Positions 8,399 to 17,183 of a stretch of DNA of 32,626 nucleotides are shown here, one piece after another. A program made the translations under genes and the position numbers. Below the pieces are notes generated by a model. The model was not told the origin of the DNA and searched no databases. It saw only the letters and a list, made by a program, of their open reading frames with translations. This stretch comes from Candidatus Scatosoma pullicola (GTDB taxonomy: Bacteria; Bacillota; Clostridia; Christensenellales; Borkfalkiaceae): assembly GCA_018712725.1 (NCBI GenBank), contig DVGN01000046.1:1-32626 (forward strand), given 5' to 3'. Within the stretch, counting starts at the first letter, position 1. Each line of letters begins with the position of its first letter.

Positions 8399-9388
8399 AT
8401 GAAAAAATTTCGCGTTGTCGAAACGGTTGCGTGCCTGCTGCTTGCCGGCGCGCTGTTCGCGCTCACCTTTCTCCGGGCGATCCCCGGGCTTAAAAGCGGC
8501 GCGGGCGAAGAGGGGCGCATCCGCGTCGTGCGGCTTTGGAATATAGACACGTTCGAAGGGGGCAGGGGTTCGCGCACCGCGTTTTTGAGCCGGATCGCCG
8601 CGGCGTACGAAAAGGGCAATCCCGGCGCGCTCGTCATGGTCTCTTCCTACACGGCGGAAGGGGCGCTGGCGGCGTTTGCGGAGGGGAATTATCCCGATAT
8701 GCTCTCCTTCGGTCCCGGTTTTTCCGCGGCGGCGGAAAAGTGCGTCGTTCTGGACGGATATTCCTTCGCGGGCGGGGAGGTGGCGGGGGAATGCCGCGCG
8801 GTGCCCTGGTGTCGGGGCGGGTACGCCCTCTTTTCCCTGACCGACGATTTTTCGGACGCAGGCGGGGACAATACCGTCGTCTCGCTGGGCGGAAGCAACC
8901 TGCCTCTCGTCGCGGCGGCGTTTCTCTCCCTCGGCGGCGCGCCGGCGGAGGAGTCCGTCTCCGCCTATGTGCGGTTTCTGAACGGGAAATATAAATACAT
9001 GCTCGGCACCCAGCGGGACGTCTGCCGTTTCGCCTCCCGGGGGACGCAGGTATACTGCCGGCCGGCGGGGGAATTTTCCGATCTCTGGCAGTATATCGCC
9101 GTGCTTGCGGAAGGGGCGGAAGATCGGGAGATCTGCGGGGAATACGTCCGCCTCCTCCTGGGGGAGGAGAGCCAGAAAAGGCTGACGGAAATCGGGATGT
9201 TCAGCCCCTATTTCGACGTTTACGGCGCGGACGGCGGGCTTGCGGACGAGATGGAGAGGGTGACCGCCCGCTACACGATCGGCGCCTTTGCCTCCCCGGA
9301 GGGGCTGAAAAGCGTCGACGACGCGGCGAAGTCGGTGCTGAACGGCGGAGACGCGGAAGTTTTGAAAAATTTTTTGAAAGCGATTTGA
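8399..9388 (+). CDS. membrane-anchored extracellular solute-binding-like protein
   Basis: A 329-residue protein with a basic start (MKKFR) and one hydrophobic segment (about residues 8-26), so it is exported or membrane-anchored. There is no Cys lipobox after that segment. The rest resembles family 1 solute-binding proteins: VVRLWNIDTF near the start, an AAYEKGNPGALVMV strand-helix region, and DMLSFGPG, similar to the W..D..FSP ligand-lobe pattern. No ABC permease or ATPase gene is adjacent, so the partner is unknown and a sensory or structural role is possible. The ribosome site is weak (AAAGGCGG). The upstream region is the repeat block and no convincing promoter is visible. Confidence 0.6.
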   Translation: MKKFRVVETVACLLLAGALFALTFLRAIPGLKSGAGEEGRIRVVRLWNIDTFEGGRGSRTAFLSRIAAAYEKGNPGALVMVSSYTAEGALAAFAEGNYPDMLSFGPGFSAAAEKCVVLDGYSFAGGEVAGECRAVPWCRGGYALFSLTDDFSDAGGDNTVVSLGGSNLPLVAAAFLSLGGAPAEESVSAYVRFLNGKYKYMLGTQRDVCRFASRGTQVYCRPAGEFSDLWQYIAVLAEGAEDREICGEYVRLLLGEESQKRLTEIGMFSPYFDVYGADGGLADEMERVTARYTIGAFASPEGLKSVDDAAKSVLNGGDAEVLKNFLKAI

Positions 9389-9393
9389 AACAC

Positions 9394-9422
9394 TTTCAAA
9401 AACAAAAAAAATATGCTATAAT
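9394..9422 (+). promoter_or_regulatory. extended -10 promoter at the 5' end of murB
   Basis: TTTCAA (9394-9399), 17 bases, TATAAT (9417-9422), with TG one base before the -10. The -35 is weak. A dyad TTTGAAA-CAC-TTTCAAA (9384-9400) overlaps the -35 and the stop of the upstream gene and could be an operator. The -10 abuts the murB ATG, which makes the start choice awkward. Confidence 0.5.
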
Positions 9423-10319
9423 ATGGGAGAAAAAATATTGAGCGATTGGCGCCGGATTCAGGAGGAGTGCGCGGGTATCGCGTGCGAAATGCCCTTTTCC
9501 TTTCCGCCCCGCTGTTCGATCGGCTGCGGCGGTATCGCGCGGGCGGCATTTTTCCCCGCAAACATCGCGGAAATGCTGTTCCTGTCCGAGTTTTTTACGC
9601 GGGAGGGCGTAAAATTTGCCGTTCTCGGCAACATGACCAACGTCCTGCCCCCCGACGGCGTGTACGAAGGGGCGTTGATTTTCACCGACCGCCTGAAATC
9701 GATCGGCTTCGGCAGGACGGTGTTCGCGACGGCGGGCGTGCGCGCCAAAGCCCTGCTCGACGCCTGCGAGCGGGAGGGCAGGACGGGCGCGGAATTTCTG
9801 GCGGGGATCCCCTGTTCGGTGGGCGGCGCCGCCTTCATGAACGCGGGGGCGGGCGGCAGGTATTTTTCCGACATCGCCGAAAGCGTCCTCGTCTGCCGTT
9901 CCGGCCGCATCCGCGTGCTTTCGCGGGAGGAGTGCGGCTACGGGTATAAAAAGAGCGCCTTTATGGAGGACGGCTCGATCGTTCTCGGCACTTCTTTCGC
10001 CCTGGATAGGGCGGACGGAAAGACGGTGAAGAAAAAGCGGGCGGAATATCTCGCCGCGCGCGCTTCCCTGCCCAAGGGGCGGAGCATGGGCTGCGTGTTC
10101 AAGAACCCGCCCGAAGCGCCGGCGGGGAAACTCATCGAAGGCGCGGGGATGAAGGGGCTGCGCCTGGGCGGCGCGGTCGTTTCCGAGAAGCACGCCAATT
10201 TTATCCTGAATACGGGCGGGGCGACCTCTTCGGAGATCAAAGCGCTCATCTCCGTCGTGAAAAACGCCGTGTTTTCCCAATACGGCATCGCGCTGGAAGA
10301 GGAAATACGCCGTCTTTAA
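9423..10319 (+). CDS. murB: UDP-N-acetylenolpyruvoylglucosamine reductase (MurB), divergent
   Basis: Reduces UDP-GlcNAc-enolpyruvate to UDP-MurNAc with NADPH through FAD, an early cytosolic step of peptidoglycan synthesis. The 298 residues fit type II MurB. Conserved blocks are GIPCSVGGAAFMNAGAGG, YGYKKSAF, AGKLIEGAGMKG and VSEKHANFI. Two active-site features differ: the usual GGGSN FAD loop reads GNMTN, and the catalytic-Ser motif (AGSxFKNP) reads SMGCVFKNP, with Cys in place of Ser. The ATG at 9423 has no ribosome site and touches the -10 box. The in-frame TTG at 9438, with GGGAGA 7 bases upstream, is a strong alternative start. It heads the murB-PHP-whiA group. Confidence 0.85.
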   Translation: MGEKILSDWRRIQEECAGIACEMPFSFPPRCSIGCGGIARAAFFPANIAEMLFLSEFFTREGVKFAVLGNMTNVLPPDGVYEGALIFTDRLKSIGFGRTVFATAGVRAKALLDACEREGRTGAEFLAGIPCSVGGAAFMNAGAGGRYFSDIAESVLVCRSGRIRVLSREECGYGYKKSAFMEDGSIVLGTSFALDRADGKTVKKKRAEYLAARASLPKGRSMGCVFKNPPEAPAGKLIEGAGMKGLRLGGAVVSEKHANFILNTGGATSSEIKALISVVKNAVFSQYGIALEEEIRRL

Positions 10320-10379
10320 GTTTTTTATAAATAACGGATAACGGGGAAAAGGGCGGGAAAAGAGGTGTAAGAGGTACAT

Positions 10380-11159
10380 ATGAAACTTGCTCTCACAGCG
10401 GACTACCATACCCATACCCCCTATTCGCACGGAAAGGGGACGGTGGCGGAAAACGCCGCGCGCGCCAGGGAATTGGGGCTGAAACAGATCGGCATCACCG
10501 ACCACGGCTTTGCCCATCTCGCCTTCGGGCTGAAACGAAAGGCGGTGCCTTCCCTGATCTCCGAATGCCGCGCCGCCTCCCGCGAACTCGGGATCGACGT
10601 GCTCGTCGGCATGGAGGCGAATATTTTGGGAGAGGACGGAAGCACGGACATGAAGGAGTCCGATTACGAAAATTTCGACCTCTTCGTCTGCGGCAAGCAC
10701 GTCCTGGTCGCCTACGCCTCCGCAAGGGACTGGTGGCATTATTTCGGCGGGAATTTCACGGCGGACAAATTCCGCCGCAAGCCGCCGCGCGCCCTCGTCG
10801 AGCGCAATACCCGGGCGTATATCGCCATGATCAGAAACAATCCCGTGGACATCCTGTCCCATCTCGGGTATCTCTGTCCCGCGGACGCGGCGGAGGTGGC
10901 GAAGTGCGCCGCCGATTACGGGACGTATATCGAACTCAATTCCAAAAAGACCCATTTATCCGACGAAGAACTGTACGCCGTGGGGCGTTCGGGAGCGCGG
11001 TTTGTGGTCGATTCGGACGCCCATTCGGTCGATCGGGTGGGGGACGCGAAGCGGGTGGAAGAACAGCTTTCGCGGGTGGATTTCCCGCTCGATCGGATCG
11101 ACAACATCGACGGGCGGCTTCCCGCTTTCCGCTTTGCGGAATACAAAAGGCGCCGCTGA
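10380..11159 (+). CDS. PHP-domain phosphoesterase
   Basis: A 259-residue protein of the polymerase/histidinol phosphatase (PHP) superfamily, YcdX-like. The expected metal ligands are present: DYHTHT with a following SHGKG, ITDHG, GMEANI (Glu), SHLGY (His), and DSDAHSVDRVGD (Asp, His). Such proteins hydrolyse phosphate monoesters, usually with three metal ions; the natural substrate of this subgroup is not known. Genes of this type are often found next to murB and ahead of rapZ-yvcK-whiA in Clostridia. Here whiA follows directly after 18 bases. AGAGGT is a plausible ribosome site. Confidence 0.85.
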   Translation: MKLALTADYHTHTPYSHGKGTVAENAARARELGLKQIGITDHGFAHLAFGLKRKAVPSLISECRAASRELGIDVLVGMEANILGEDGSTDMKESDYENFDLFVCGKHVLVAYASARDWWHYFGGNFTADKFRRKPPRALVERNTRAYIAMIRNNPVDILSHLGYLCPADAAEVAKCAADYGTYIELNSKKTHLSDEELYAVGRSGARFVVDSDAHSVDRVGDAKRVEEQLSRVDFPLDRIDNIDGRLPAFRFAEYKRRR

Positions 11160-11177
11160 GGCGGGGCGCGGGTGAAC

Positions 11178-12167
11178 ATGAATTTTACTTCGGACGTCAA
11201 AAAGGAGATCATATCCCGGAAAATCGCGGGCAACGCCGAAAAGAAAGCGGCGCTGTCCGCCTTCGTCCGCACGAGCGGTCAGCTCTTTGCGGAGGAGGGA
11301 AAGCCGGGCTTCCGCATCGTCACCGAGACGGAGAACGTCGCGGAATTTTTCACTTCTCTCTTTTCGGAGCTGTTCGGCGGGGAACTCTCGGTCGCGCGCG
11401 CGTCCGTGGACAGAATGAGCGGCAGGGGCAAACTCTCCCTCGAATGCCCGCCCCGCCTGCGGGAAAGGGTGTTGAAGGAACTGGGATTCCTGCGCCGTTC
11501 GGGCGGGTTTGCCGCGGGCATTTCCGCGCGGATCGTCCCCGACGCGGCGTGCGCGCTCGCCTATGTCAAAGGGGCGTTTTTGGGGGGCGGAAGCTGCATT
11601 CTGCCCGGCGGTGAGGGCGGAAAGACGGGGTATCATCTCGAATTCGTCTTTCCCGAAAAGCGGGCGGCCGCCGATTTCTGCCGGCTGCTGGAAGAGAACG
11701 ACCTGCTCGCCAAGCGGGTGCAGCGCAAGGACACCGCCGTCGTCTACATCAAGAGCAAGGAGACCATCTCCGACTTTCTCGCCGCGATCGGCGCGGAGAA
11801 CGCCCTCAGAAAATTTTCCGGGCTGGTGGAGAAGCGGGACGAAGCCAATTACAGCAACCGCGCCGCCAACTGCTTTTCGGGCAACGCGGACAAGTCCGCG
11901 GCGGCGTCCGTGCGGCAGGTGATGGCGATTTCTTCGCTCGCCGAACGGGGCGGGCTGGAAGGGCTGGACGCCGGGCTTCGGGCGACCGCCGAGGCGCGCA
12001 CGGAAAATCCGTCGCTGTCCTTAAAGGAGCTGGCGGCGGCGCTGAAAATCAGCAAGAGCTGTCTCAGCCATCGCCTGCGGCGGCTGGAAGAACTCGCCGC
12101 GAAGGCGGCGGAAGAAGGGGAGGGACGGGACAAGGCGCCCGCCGCGTCCCCGGATCAAAAAGATTAA
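11178..12167 (+). CDS. whiA: sporulation/division regulator WhiA
   Basis: DNA-binding protein found across Gram-positives, linked to cell division and chromosome segregation in Bacillus and to sporulation in Streptomyces. The 329 residues have the LAGLIDADG-like domain in the middle (LAYVKGAFLGGGSCI, then YHLEFVF) and a C-terminal helix-turn-helix (SLSLKELAAALKISKSCLSH). I prefer the ATG at 11178, giving MNFTSDVKKEI, because family members start this way; a GTG two codons earlier is also open. The ribosome site is poor. The Ala/Glu/Lys-rich tail after the HTH is unremarkable. dnaE follows after 21 bases. Confidence 0.93.
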   Translation: MNFTSDVKKEIISRKIAGNAEKKAALSAFVRTSGQLFAEEGKPGFRIVTETENVAEFFTSLFSELFGGELSVARASVDRMSGRGKLSLECPPRLRERVLKELGFLRRSGGFAAGISARIVPDAACALAYVKGAFLGGGSCILPGGEGGKTGYHLEFVFPEKRAAADFCRLLEENDLLAKRVQRKDTAVVYIKSKETISDFLAAIGAENALRKFSGLVEKRDEANYSNRAANCFSGNADKSAAASVRQVMAISSLAERGGLEGLDAGLRATAEARTENPSLSLKELAAALKISKSCLSHRLRRLEELAAKAAEEGEGRDKAPAASPDQKD

Positions 12168-12188
12168 GGAAGATACGGAAGGGATAAA

Positions 12189-15100
12189 ATGACGGATTTT
12201 GTACATTTGCATCTGCATACGGAATACAGTCTTCTGGACGGCGCCGCGAAGGTGGACGACCTCGTCGATCACATGGTGAAAAACGGGATCGACTGCTGCG
12301 CGGTGACCGATCACGGCAACATGTACGCCTCCCTGTATTTTGCGGAGGAGTGCGTGAAAAGGGGACTCAAATACATCATCGGCTGCGAGCTGTACGCCAC
12401 GGACGATTATCTGGACAAGCGCCCCGGCACCAGGACGGAGCACATCATCGTGCTCGCCAAAAACAAGACTGGGTATAAAAACATCGTCAAGCTGGATTCC
12501 CTTTCCTATATCGACGGCTTTTACGGCAAGCCGCGCGTCGACTACAAACTCCTCAAAGAGCACCATGAAGGGGTCATCTGCCTCTCGGCGTGTCTGGCGG
12601 GGCGGATGCCCCAGCTTCTCATGCAGGGGGATTACGACGGCGCCAAGGCGTGGGCGAAAGAGATGCAGGACGTGTTCGGCGAAGATTTCTATATCGAATT
12701 GCAGGATCACGACCTCCCCGAAGAAAAGGCGGTCATCCCGCAGCTCATCCGGATCGCCCGGGAACTCGGCATCCAGCTCGTCGCCACCAACGACGTGCAT
12801 TATATAAACAAAGAGGATTGGGAAGCGCAGGACATCCTCCTGTGCATTCAGACGAAAAAGACGCTCGCCGACCCCAAGCGGATGAAATTCGGTTCCCGCG
12901 AATTTTACATGAAGACGGGGGAGGAGATGGCGGAACTCTTCTCCTATGTCCCCGAAGCGATCTCCAATACCCGGGTCATCGCCGACAAGATCGAAGAGCC
13001 GGTGTTCGACTTAAAGCCCAACGGCACTCCCATCCGGGACACGTCGCTCATCCCCCTGTATACCCCCGACGACGGCTCCACCTCCCCCGAATATCTCACG
13101 AGACTGACGTGGGAGGGGCTCCCCAAGCGGTATAAGGACATCACGGAAGACATCAAAAAGCGGGTGGAATACGAACTCGGCATCATCATCAAGATGGGCT
13201 TTGCCGACTATTTCCTCATCGTCTGGGACTACATCAACTGGTCGCGGCTGCACGGGATTCCCGTGGGGCCGGGCAGGGGCTCGGGCGTCGGCAGCATCGT
13301 CGCCTATTCCATCGGGATCACGGACGTCGACCCCTTGCGCTACGAACTCATCTTCGAGCGCTTCCTCAACCCCGACCGCGTCTCCATGCCCGACTTCGAC
13401 GTCGATTTCTGCACCAAGCGGCGGTACGAGACGATCGAATACGTGCGGCAGAAATACCACCCCGAAAACGTGGCGCAGATCGTCACCTTCGGGACGCTCG
13501 CTTCCCGCGCGGTCATCAAGGACGTGGGGCGGGTGATGGGGATTCCCTATTCGGAGACGGACAAAGTCGCCAAGCTCATGGACGGGAAGTCCACCATCCG
13601 CGAGCTTCTGGGCATGAACATCCCCAAGATAGAGGCGAAGCTCGCCGATCCTTCCCTGCCCGAAGACAAGCGCATCGACACGCAGAAGACGCTGGAAGAG
13701 CAGAGGAAGAAAAAGAATCCCGAATTCATCGAAGTGTACGAGACCAACCCCGAACTCCGCCGGGTCATCGACATGGGGCTGAAGCTGGAAGGCATGCCCA
13801 AAAACACTTCCGAACACGCCGCCGGCGTCGTCATCTGCCGCAAGGTGCTTTCGGACAACGTGCCGCTCGCCCGCAACGGCGACGACATCGTCACGCAGTT
13901 CGACATGAAGGAGGTCGAAGCGGTGGGGATGCTGAAAATGGACTTCCTCGCCCTGACCACCCTCACCGACATCCAGAACACGCTCGACTACATCAAAGAG
14001 GATTACGGCATCGACGTCGATTTCCACGAAATCGGCTACGACGTGCCGGAGGCATATCAGCTCATCTCGTCCGGGGACACGGACGCGGTGTTCCAGCTCG
14101 AACAAGGGGGCATGAAGCGGTTCATGAAGGACTTGCAGCCCACCTGTCTCGAAGATCTCATCGCGGGCATTTCCCTCTACCGCCCCGGTCCCATGGACTT
14201 CATCCCCACCTATATCCGCAACAAAAATCATCCCGACCAGATCGTGTACGACACCCCGCTGCTCGAACCCATCCTGAAAAATTCCTACGGCGTCATCATC
14301 TACCAGGAACAGGTCATGCAGATCTTCCAGCGGCTCGCCGGGTATTCGCTGGGGCAGGCGGATCTCGTCCGCCGCGCCATGGCGAAGAAGCACAAGGACG
14401 AGCTGATGGCGCAGAAGGACAAGTTCATCTACGGCGACATCGACAAGGGGGGCAACATCACGGGCTGTGCCGCGCAGGGCATCCCGGCGGACGTGGCGGC
14501 GAAGATCTTTGCGGACATGGAGAGCTTTGCCTCCTACGCCTTCAACAAATCGCACGCGGCGGCGTATGCGGTCGTCGCCTACCGCACCGCCTATCTCAAA
14601 TATTTCTACCCCAAGGAATTTCTCGCGGGCATCCTGAACGACCGCATCGACAAGATCGAAGAAATTTCCAAGTATATCGCCTACATGAAGGAGAAGAACA
14701 TCGAAGTCCTTCCCCCCGACATCAACAAGTCCAAGGCGATCTTCTCCGTGCAGGGGAACGGACTGCGCTTCGGCCTGGGCGCGCTGCGCGGGGTGGGGCA
14801 GGCTCCCATCGAAGCGGTCATCGCCGAGCGGGAGGAAAACGGGGAGTTCAAGGATTTCGCCGATTTTGCCATCCGCTGCGCCAGGCACATCAACAAGCGC
14901 ATCGTCGAAAGCCTGATCTACGCGGGGGCGTTCGATTGTTTCGGGCATCCGCGCGCGCAGCTCGCCGCCGTCTACGACGGGGCGATCACCCGGGTCAACG
15001 CGATGGACAAGCAGAAGGCGGGCGCGCAGATCTCCCTGTTCGGCGGGATCATCGAAGAACAGAGCATCGAGATCGACTATCCCGACATCCCCGAATACGA

Positions 15101-15821
15101 GCCGACGGAACGGCTCTCCAAGGAAAAATCCGTCCTGGGCGTGTATGTCAGCGGTCATCCCTTCGAAAAATACGCCGCGTATTTCCGGGACAGGACCTTC
15201 AACTGCTCCATGCTCACCGAGTACACCGAAGACGAAGACACGGGCGTCAGAAACTACACGGAAATTTCGGACGGACAATCGGTGACGATGGGGGGGATGA
15301 TCTCCTCCTATAAAAAATTGCAGACCCGCTCGGGGTCGTTCATGGCGTTCGTGACCGTGGAAGACCTGTACGGGACGGTGGAGTGCGTCTGCTTCCCCAA
15401 CGTCTACGACAGGATCAAGAGCTTTCTCGCCCCCGACACGGTGGTCTCTCTGAGCGGCAAGATCGACATCGACGAAGAAAAGGCGCCCACGATCATCGTG
15501 GACAGGATGACGGAATTTCTGCCCGAAGAGGGGGAGGAGAAGCCGGCTTCTTCCGCGGGGCATCCTTTCCCCGTCCGCCCTTCCGCTCCGGCGGGGACGG
15601 CGCCCGGAAAGGAAAGGGCGCTGTGGCTGAAAATCGGCGGCATGGCGGACGAAGACGTGGAGGAACTCATGGAGACCCTTTGCAGCTACGAAGGGGATAC
15701 GCCCGTCTATTTCGTGCGGGACAGGAAAAAGATGCTCTGTTCCCAGCGGGTGACCCCCGGCAGGGCGCTGATGGCGGAGCTTTCCAGCTTTCTTTCCGAC
15801 GATTGCATAAAACTCGTCTGA
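12189..15821 (+). CDS. dnaE: DNA polymerase III alpha subunit (DnaE)
   Basis: Replicative C-family polymerase of 1210 residues. It begins with the PHP domain (FVHLHLHTEYSLLDG and TDHGNM). The palm carries the catalytic acids Asp402 and Asp404 in PDFDVDFC, preceded by the GPGRGSGVGS loop. The fingers, tandem HhH and clamp-binding region follow. The OB-fold lies around residues 1030-1110 (GGMISSYKKLQTRSG..MAFVTVEDLYGTVE). The last ~100 residues include a Pro/Ala linker and a conserved C-terminal fold. GGAAGGG lies just before the ATG. Gene order whiA-dnaE-pfkA is common in Clostridia. This is the DnaE type, not PolC; Firmicutes usually also carry PolC elsewhere. Confidence 0.97.
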   Translation: MTDFVHLHLHTEYSLLDGAAKVDDLVDHMVKNGIDCCAVTDHGNMYASLYFAEECVKRGLKYIIGCELYATDDYLDKRPGTRTEHIIVLAKNKTGYKNIVKLDSLSYIDGFYGKPRVDYKLLKEHHEGVICLSACLAGRMPQLLMQGDYDGAKAWAKEMQDVFGEDFYIELQDHDLPEEKAVIPQLIRIARELGIQLVATNDVHYINKEDWEAQDILLCIQTKKTLADPKRMKFGSREFYMKTGEEMAELFSYVPEAISNTRVIADKIEEPVFDLKPNGTPIRDTSLIPLYTPDDGSTSPEYLTRLTWEGLPKRYKDITEDIKKRVEYELGIIIKMGFADYFLIVWDYINWSRLHGIPVGPGRGSGVGSIVAYSIGITDVDPLRYELIFERFLNPDRVSMPDFDVDFCTKRRYETIEYVRQKYHPENVAQIVTFGTLASRAVIKDVGRVMGIPYSETDKVAKLMDGKSTIRELLGMNIPKIEAKLADPSLPEDKRIDTQKTLEEQRKKKNPEFIEVYETNPELRRVIDMGLKLEGMPKNTSEHAAGVVICRKVLSDNVPLARNGDDIVTQFDMKEVEAVGMLKMDFLALTTLTDIQNTLDYIKEDYGIDVDFHEIGYDVPEAYQLISSGDTDAVFQLEQGGMKRFMKDLQPTCLEDLIAGISLYRPGPMDFIPTYIRNKNHPDQIVYDTPLLEPILKNSYGVIIYQEQVMQIFQRLAGYSLGQADLVRRAMAKKHKDELMAQKDKFIYGDIDKGGNITGCAAQGIPADVAAKIFADMESFASYAFNKSHAAAYAVVAYRTAYLKYFYPKEFLAGILNDRIDKIEEISKYIAYMKEKNIEVLPPDINKSKAIFSVQGNGLRFGLGALRGVGQAPIEAVIAEREENGEFKDFADFAIRCARHINKRIVESLIYAGAFDCFGHPRAQLAAVYDGAITRVNAMDKQKAGAQISLFGGIIEEQSIEIDYPDIPEYEPTERLSKEKSVLGVYVSGHPFEKYAAYFRDRTFNCSMLTEYTEDEDTGVRNYTEISDGQSVTMGGMISSYKKLQTRSGSFMAFVTVEDLYGTVECVCFPNVYDRIKSFLAPDTVVSLSGKIDIDEEKAPTIIVDRMTEFLPEEGEEKPASSAGHPFPVRPSAPAGTAPGKERALWLKIGGMADEDVEELMETLCSYEGDTPVYFVRDRKKMLCSQRVTPGRALMAELSSFLSDDCIKLV

Positions 15822-15850
15822 AAAATTTTCGGAAAAGGCATAAAAAGACT

Positions 15851-15878
15851 TTGTTTTTTTCCGAATATTTGTTATAAT
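15851..15878 (+). promoter_or_regulatory. pfkA promoter with extended -10, long leader
   Basis: TTGTTT (15851-15856), 16 bases, TATAAT (15873-15878), with TG one base before the -10. Transcription would begin near 15885, giving pfkA a leader of about 140 bases with small dyads (GACGG..CCGTC; GGGG-GTAT-CCCC). I recognise no known riboswitch in it. Confidence 0.7.
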
Positions 15879-16026
15879 AGTATGGAATGTCTCGGACGGC
15901 GATATGATAAAGAGGGACCGTCGGGGGGTATCCCCGCGGCGGAGATGAGAAAATTTCGCGAATTAACGGATTTTGCCCTCAGAGGCGGGGTCCTCGTATA
16001 TTTATCAATCGACGGAGGATTTGGTT

Positions 16027-16989
16027 ATGAAACGTATCGGCTTGTTGACGAGCGGCGGCGACGCCCCCGGCATGAATGCGGCTATCCGCGCCGTGGTCAG
16101 GACGGCCATTTATTTCGGGTTGGAGGTTTTCGGCATCGAGCGCGGCTATGCAGGCCTGATGGAGGACGACGTCATTCCCATGGAAATGCGCAGCGTTTCC
16201 GACATCGTACAGCGGGGCGGGACCATGCTCCGCACGGCGCGCTGTCTGGAAATGCTGACCAAAGAAGGTCAGCAAAAGGCGGTGGAGACCCTGTCCCGTC
16301 ACGGGATCGAAGGGCTTGTCGTCATCGGCGGCGACGGGTCTTTCCGCGCCGCGAAAGTTTTGAGCGAGGACTACGGCGTACCCACGATCGGCATTCCCGG
16401 AACCATCGACAACGATCAGCAGTACACCGATTATACGCTCGGTTTCGATACGGCGGTCAATACCTGTCTGGACATCATCAATAAGCTGCGCGATACGATG
16501 ACTTCGCACGAGCGCATTTCCGTCGTGGAGGTCATGGGCAGGCACTGCGGCGACATCGCGCTGTACAGCGGCATCGCGTCGGGCGCGGAGATCATCGTCG
16601 TGCCCGAAATCGCCTTCGACATGGACGACATCGTCATGCGCATCAACCGTTCCCGCGCCAACGGCAAGCACTCCAACATCATCGTGGTGGCGGAAGGGGT
16701 CATGAGCGCGGAACAGTTCGCCAAGCAGCTGCAGGAAGTGACCACCTATTCGGTGCGTCCCACCTGCATCGGTCACGTCCAGCGGGGCGGTTCGCCTTCC
16801 ATGGCGGACAGAATGCTGGCGGCGCAGTTCGGCAACAAGGCGGTCCGCCTCCTCAAAGAGGGGATCGGCAACCGCGCCGTGGGCATCCACAAAAACGAGA
16901 TCATAGACATGGACATTATCGAAGCGGTTTCCATGAAGAAGGAATTCAATTACGAGCTCTACGAAACGTTGCAGATGATTTCCATGTAA
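16027..16989 (+). CDS. pfkA: ATP-dependent 6-phosphofructokinase
   Basis: Phosphorylates fructose 6-phosphate to fructose 1,6-bisphosphate, the committed glycolytic step. The 320 residues equal the bacterial ATP-PFK length. Motifs: TSGGDAPGMNA (ATP site), GGDGSFRAA with Gly104, where PPi-dependent enzymes have Asp, PGTIDND with catalytic Asp128, MGRHCGDIA, and GHVQRGGSP. The start is fixed by GGAGGA seven bases before the ATG; the ORF can be read from 15973, but the extra residues are not conserved. It has its own promoter and terminator. Confidence 0.97.
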   Translation: MKRIGLLTSGGDAPGMNAAIRAVVRTAIYFGLEVFGIERGYAGLMEDDVIPMEMRSVSDIVQRGGTMLRTARCLEMLTKEGQQKAVETLSRHGIEGLVVIGGDGSFRAAKVLSEDYGVPTIGIPGTIDNDQQYTDYTLGFDTAVNTCLDIINKLRDTMTSHERISVVEVMGRHCGDIALYSGIASGAEIIVVPEIAFDMDDIVMRINRSRANGKHSNIIVVAEGVMSAEQFAKQLQEVTTYSVRPTCIGHVQRGGSPSMADRMLAAQFGNKAVRLLKEGIGNRAVGIHKNEIIDMDIIEAVSMKKEFNYELYETLQMISM

Positions 16990-16998
16990 ATCCGTCCG

Positions 16999-17027
16999 AA
17001 AACAGCTTCCCGAAAGGAGCTGTTTTT
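16999..17027 (+). terminator. pfkA terminator
   Basis: AAAACAGCTTCC, loop CGAA, AGGAGCTGTTTTTT: a stem with one bulge followed by a run of six T (17022-17027). Confidence 0.85.
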
Positions 17028-17066
17028 TCGGGAATGAGGGGAGGAAAAGCGCGGCTCTTCCGCCGT

Positions 17067-17092
17067 GAAAAATTTTTTCGGAAAAATTTTTC
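17067..17092. repeat. AT-rich dyad, recurrent in the window
   Basis: GAAAAATTTT-TTCGG-AAAAATTTTTC, an 11-bp self-complementary stem just upstream of the sugar-kinase promoter. Related dyads with the TTTTTTCGGAAAAA core occur at 18111-18130 and, with the loop TCC, at 8173-8203; a shorter form follows the dnaE stop (15821-15836). Confidence 0.5.
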
Positions 17093-17100
17093 TTTTCATC

Positions 17101-17129
17101 TTGAAATTTCCGTCGGTTTGTTGTATAAT
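17101..17129 (+). promoter_or_regulatory. sigma-A promoter of the PfkB-family kinase gene
   Basis: TTGAAA (17101-17106), 17 bases, TATAAT (17124-17129). Start of transcription is expected near 17136, leaving a 48-base leader with AAGGAG at 17165. Confidence 0.82.
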
Positions 17130-17183
17130 AAACGGGGAACGGGAGGCGCACTTCCCCCGCCCGGAAGGAGAACGATTTTTTCC

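Noticed and set aside
13011-15563. Long minus-strand ORFs, such as 850 codons opposite dnaE, 578 opposite guaA, 743 opposite frdA and 737 opposite fumC
   Set aside because: They are antisense to strongly conserved genes, lack ribosome sites and have His/Arg/Asp-rich, low-complexity translations typical of GC-rich codon shadows.
15882-16484. 200-codon + strand ORF overlapping the pfkA start
   Set aside because: It is out of frame with pfkA, has no conserved domain and begins at the -10 region of the pfkA promoter.
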